A stretch of DNA of 64,000 nucleotides from positions 7,220,272 through 7,284,271 of the forward strand of contig CP137675.1 in the NCBI GenBank assembly GCA_037976565.1. The letters are read 5' to 3'. Both the position numbers and the translations under genes were made by a program. This document shows positions 59,358 through 64,000 of the stretch, in pieces (position 1 is the stretch's first letter; every line of letters starts with the position of its first letter). The DNA is from Mesocentrotus franciscanus (taxonomy: Eukaryota > Echinodermata > Echinoidea > Camarodonta > Strongylocentrotidae). The notes beneath the pieces were generated by a model, which made no database searches, had not been told where the DNA came from, and saw nothing but the letters and a program-made list of their open reading frames with translations.

Positions 59358-60465
59358 AAGGATTAACCTTCAGTTTTATGACCAACATGCCTTATGTAAT
59401 GCTGTGCATTTCCACCAATTCCCCCATATGGGAAAGTCATTATTTTCACCCGAAGACTCTTCTCCGAGGAGACTAGGGAGTTAAAAAATAGATAGGACTA
59501 CGGGTTTGCTGCGTGCAGACTGTGTGCAGACTTGTACATCCATTAATGGTATTTTCACCAAGTCTGGTCTCAGCGAACTGTGGCCTTCTTCACATGGAAA
59601 CTGACGACCCACTACCTTTAACATTCTTCCACTTATCTGCCTCTTAACCAAGATTCAATCCGAGCGAGATCCACGGCGGAAACGGCATCAGGATATTCGA
59701 TTAAAATTGTGTTACATCATTTCCAGATAAAAGGAAAACACTTGCGTTTTTCGCTTTATCCACCATTACAGACAAATGATTGTAATCTTGAGAACTGTTT
59801 AAACACACAACTGAGTAAATTCTGGCTTTCTAGAAAGAAAAAAAGAAGATACATCGTCCTTTCATACATAGAAAGAAATCACCGTAAAAAAATTAATATA
59901 AGGTCGACTCCTCTTGAAATGTCTTGTTGTACATAACTATTGAGAAATAAGAATCATCCCTTGGCTAGGATTGGACCATGTTTTTTGCCACATATTTGGG
60001 TAATCGCGTGTACATCCATATTATTTATTTTGCGTGATGTACTTTGCGATGTCCACTGAGATCTATTGAATTGATCAGGATATCTATAGTCTCAAAATTT
60101 CAGAATGATTATTATCATTTCATACGTAACAAACCTTTGAGAAAGCCCCAGACAGTTTTTCTTTTCTTTTTTAAATTTTAAAAGGGTATCTTTCACTAAT
60201 ACGCAACACTAGCTTTAAGGTAATATGTTACCAATTCGAAGCTCATCTTGACACGTTCAAGTGTGAAATTACCCTCATAGTTTGCTTTGCCCTTCTGTGT
60301 GTAAATCGTTCACCCGCCTCTCTCTCTCTACCACACGTAGCAATGTGGTTGACTAGCTCATTAGCTCTTTTTCTACGCAGTTCAACGCGGTACTTATTCA
60401 TTAATAACTGCGTACGAGCATGATACCTTGATAGAAACAACGCTAAAATGTGGTACAACTCCAGG
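59358..60465. other. Unassigned sequence
   Basis: Nothing assignable was seen. The reverse-strand 113-codon frame 60243-60584 runs into the MITE that starts at 60466. Confidence 0.4.
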
Positions 60466-60694
60466 GGGTGTTTCACAAAGACTAAAATTGACTTTAAGTT
60501 GGACTTAACTATGGCAGGCCGTTCATGCCACTGTTTGCTCTCACCATTTACTGGCATTGGTCTCTCAAGGGACATACAAATCATGGTCCCAAATCTATAG
60601 AATTTACATTTTTTGATAATTCACTATTGATGGAAAAATAGTATCTAAAGATCATAAAACTTAAAGCGATCTTAGTCTTTGTGAAACACCACCC
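60466..60694. mobile_element. Foldback MITE with GGTGTTTCACAAAGACTAA ends
   Basis: The left arm (60466-60500) and right arm (60660-60694) are reverse complements over about 35 bp with a few mismatches and one indel: GTGTTTCACAAAGACTAA..TTTAAG against CTTAAAG..TTAGTCTTTGTGAAAC. The interior is about 160 bp and non-coding, again a non-autonomous DNA element. Confidence 0.9.
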
Positions 60695-63600
60695 AGATAG
60701 TTGTTAAAAAAGTGCTGACAGTAATAATCAATGGCCGTTATCATAAAAATCAAAGTAGAGAAGTTATCAGGGCATAATATTCAGGAAGGTGTGGTTTCTG
60801 TAAGCCCCCCTTCCCGTCTTTATAAAGCCTTATTTTATCAACGTTTTTATTTTTTGTGATCATATGGCGATAAATGACTAATGTAAATTGTATTGATTAT
60901 TTTTTGTCTTCTAACATAGTCATACATCTTCTTATTTTCTCATTTAAATACTATTGCAAAAAGAGAATGAAAACCCTCAAGGAGGCCGTTGAACTATTTT
61001 TCTTTCGTCATTGTAAAGTTGTACCTTGTTTATACAAAATGAGATGCATCGAGACAAAAATAAAATGCCCTCATCGTGTGGACAATTTAGATTATCTTCT
61101 CATAAAAATGTTTCTTAAGCAACGTGAAGGTATCTCTCTTTCACTACAATCTTGGGTTTAATGATAGCTCGTCACCGCTCGTGCGATTTCCAAGAAGGAC
61201 TAGGTGTCTGCCATGAAGATAAACGTTCGAACCGTTTTCCTCTATCAAAGGAATAAACGCGATATCCTGTAATAGATCATGACAGAGAAGTCTTTCATGA
61301 ATACAAGCCAAGTCTCACAATACCAAATATGTAACATATCGCCAATAGCAATTCGAGACGAGGGAACATGACTCAAATTAAATTTTATCTTAAGCGAGTA
61401 CGATACTTATTCTGCACTATTCTGCATATAAATTCCAACAACAATATATCTATCCTTTCCTTGTCGTTTCCCTTGTTTTGTATGTAATTCACAATGAGGA
61501 GTAAGAGGGGGCGATTAGATAAGGATCATCTCCTGACGTGTTCTAATCCCAACGGCTAGTTGTTCTGGCGCCAAAGAAGCCATGGTCTACTGACCTGAAT
61601 TTCAATCTCATGTCACTGAATTGACAATGAACATCATTGTTATTGTCATTGATACGTGCCCGTTTGTAACTTGCGATGCTCACTCTATTACCATGATAAT
61701 CCGGTTTCTTTTTTAAATAATGGATTGTCTGATATATACTTTTTTTGATGATGTTGTTGTTGTTGATTTTACCGGTAAACTTTTGAACTAAAGGCCCAAT
61801 CGGGGATTGGCGCTTCGACAGTCGTCTATGCATGTATAATGGCAATGCTCATGAGACGCCATTTCGATTTATGCGCTTAATATTACCTGTGCTAAGCAGG
61901 ACTAGGGGACAAATGATGCATGCTCCACACACATTCAGCGCAGTGGTTGCACTGTTCATTTTGTTTGACCTTTTGGTGTTATCTCGACCTCACATGGCGC
62001 GTCAATGGCCGCGTCAGTCGCTGACCCACTCCTACGTCACCAAATGAAGCCTCGACGGGCATAAGACGTTCATGGAATTAACTTAAACCCTACAGTATTG
62101 CCCGGAGGTTACAAGTAAGATTTGTAAAACTACATAGACAGTCTTGCAAGACATGGACAAGGTACACACTGTGCTTCTCTGATACAAGCAGCACGGAATT
62201 ATCCATGAGATCGCCGGGCGAACTTATATCCTTGCTTTCGATTCATAACGTTGATCGCCGTAAAAACGCACAAGGGTAACAGAGGTTTATCAAACGTAAT
62301 TATGTAATCTATGTGATGATAAGGTCTACGTTTGGATAACTATGTACAGGTTTACTCTGGAACTTTACTTTAATATTTACATCAGATCAGCGGTTTTGCT
62401 TTCTAAAATATTGAATCAGCAAGGATGTACGTCTCCGTTACGGTTAGCACATATTGATGTTGCGCCGTGTTTCTTAGGGATCCGTCCTGACCACAAGACC
62501 GCATAAACCCACAACTAGGTTATTGTATTAATATTGTTTTATTACAGGGATTGTGTTATTCAATTCTGTGCTCCAAAATAATTGTTGGAGCTCATCTACT
62601 ATCCCTTCCATTCAGTTCGATGTGAAACATTGTTCTGACTTAATTTTGAAACAGTTTACATAACCCATACAAAACAGAATAAAGAAGATCACTTGATATA
62701 GGGTACGACTAAAGTTCACTCAGCAAATATTGCGAAGGAATGAGAGCGCCGTGAAACATCAATAATCATACGTTTTATTACACGTGTTCCAATAGGGAAA
62801 AATATAAACTGGCTCAGTTCTAATACCAACTATCCTTACTTCATTTTTATTGACCTGATTTTGATCACTTATCAAAATCACAGTTGTCGTCTGAAAATCG
62901 TCTATATCTGCACACTCAGAGATGAGGTTGAGTTTTGTTCATGCAATTACATTCGAATAATCTTTCTAGAAACCATCGGTAAAGGTTGAATATTCAGCAC
63001 ATACGAAAAGATGAGTACCTGTGACGTTCGGGAATCATTAAACTGATAACAGAATGACCCGATCTTGCTGAAAAACCCATACACTGTACATGTGGAAGGA
63101 AAGTTCGGTCCAAACCTTTGATTATTTTTCTCCATAAATATATATTTTTGGTTCTTCCTTGATTGTAATCTTCAAAGAGTGACATACGAAAAATGTCACT
63201 TTTACCAAAACTGAATCCCCTCTTAAATCGCAAATATAGATTCTATTTGTAAGCATTTAATCTTCAGAAACTACTGGGGGAAAGTTGAACATGTTCGCAT
63301 CTCACGAAGATATCCATTTAACAAAGCACATCCGTGTTTCCAATACGTCATTATCATCGTTCTATGACGTATTTTGTATTCATATTAATGGAATGCGTTT
63401 TCTGTGACTTCCCCTTGCATAATGACACTACATTAACGCAAGAATCAAACTAATTGCCATGAGTCAAAGACGAAGAATTACACCAGGTCACGAAGGATAC
63501 CATGGACTTGAGAGAAATCAGAGTAAAATGACTTGGTCTGATCAGGGTATCCACGTGACATTATAAAGCTTCAGTCATCCGTCCCTAATCGTCTAATAGG

Positions 63601-64000
63601 ACGCAATGAGGCGATGGTTCTCCTGCAATTTAATCACACTGGAAAAGACCATAGCAGAATCTGCACCATGATAACTCTCCCCGCAAAAAGATACTGCTCG
63701 ACTAGAGAGAGTTCTCCGCCAAGAGAGAAGGAGAGAGAGAGGTTAGGGGTAGTGAGGGCGGGGAAAAGATGAGCAAAATTAAAAACCAGACAAATACGGA
63801 GCTCAATGTAAGACAATCATGAAATCACAAATGTCACTGTGAACGATATTTTCGCTCATAAATGCCAAAAGCCGTTTTGTAGCGGGCCTTCTCCGGCACT
63901 TTATTTAATTGCAACTGTAGAGTCTTTCTGGATCGTGGGTCGCGTCTCTCTTTCAGTCTCCTTTTGTTGCAAGGAGTAACTCTGGATGATTTTCATCCTT
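60695..64000. other. Unassigned AT-rich sequence
   Basis: No gene, RNA or mobile element was recognised in the last 3.3 kb. Open frames (60874-61161, 61543-61845, 62994-63233) are short and lack motifs. A GA patch lies at about 63722-63742. Confidence 0.45.

Overview
This is a gene-poor, AT-rich stretch of a metazoan nuclear genome. It carries many GA/CT, CA/TG and trinucleotide microsatellites, decayed non-LTR retrotransposons, a tRNA-derived SINE and many short inverted-repeat elements. The mix suggests a marine invertebrate. A 562-bp foldback built from 14-17-bp tandem repeats and flanked by an 8-bp direct repeat resembles the TU foldback transposons known from sea urchins, so an echinoderm is my best guess. 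Nothing in the window proves the species, and I found no host protein-coding exon I would defend.

Layout. About 2.0-3.8 kb holds a 5'-truncated CR1/L2/Jockey-type LINE split by a complete SINE with a 5-bp target duplication. About 7.7-8.1 kb is a CTT/CAT trinucleotide tract. The 12.67-13.91 kb interval has three small foldbacks. A 560-bp TTAA-flanked terminal-inverted-repeat element lies at 16.2-16.8 kb, and a 65-bp dispersed duplication at 17.1/17.5 kb. The 18-29 kb interval is dominated by GAA, GA, CT and TG microsatellites, with a LINE C-terminal relic at 26.1 kb and a 47-bp palindrome at 26.5 kb. An old direct duplication of about 340-380 bp spans 29.66-30.50 kb, and 32.4-33.2 kb holds a family of short related direct and inverted repeats.

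The largest coding relic, at about 35.07-37.54 kb, is the 3' part of a Tx1/L1-type LINE: reverse transcriptase with YADD, a C-terminal zinc knuckle, a 3'UTR and a poly(A) run, broken by several frameshifts. It is followed by a GT-rich minisatellite (37.6-38.0 kb), the TU-like foldback (39.6-40.2 kb) and a four-copy satellite of about 95 bp (40.5-40.9 kb).

At 46.26-47.19 kb a 933-bp element has CACTGCAAAAACC termini and repeated GTGTTAAATTTAACAC-type palindromes. The rest of the window (47-64 kb) is mostly plain AT-rich sequence with microsatellites, a SINE tail (59.1 kb) and two clear foldback MITEs (59.2 and 60.5 kb).

No genes act together here. The recognisable content is transposon-derived and its proteins are broken. 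The window is best read as intergenic or intronic DNA whose history is one of mobile-element insertion, nesting and decay. All coordinates and alignments were made by eye.
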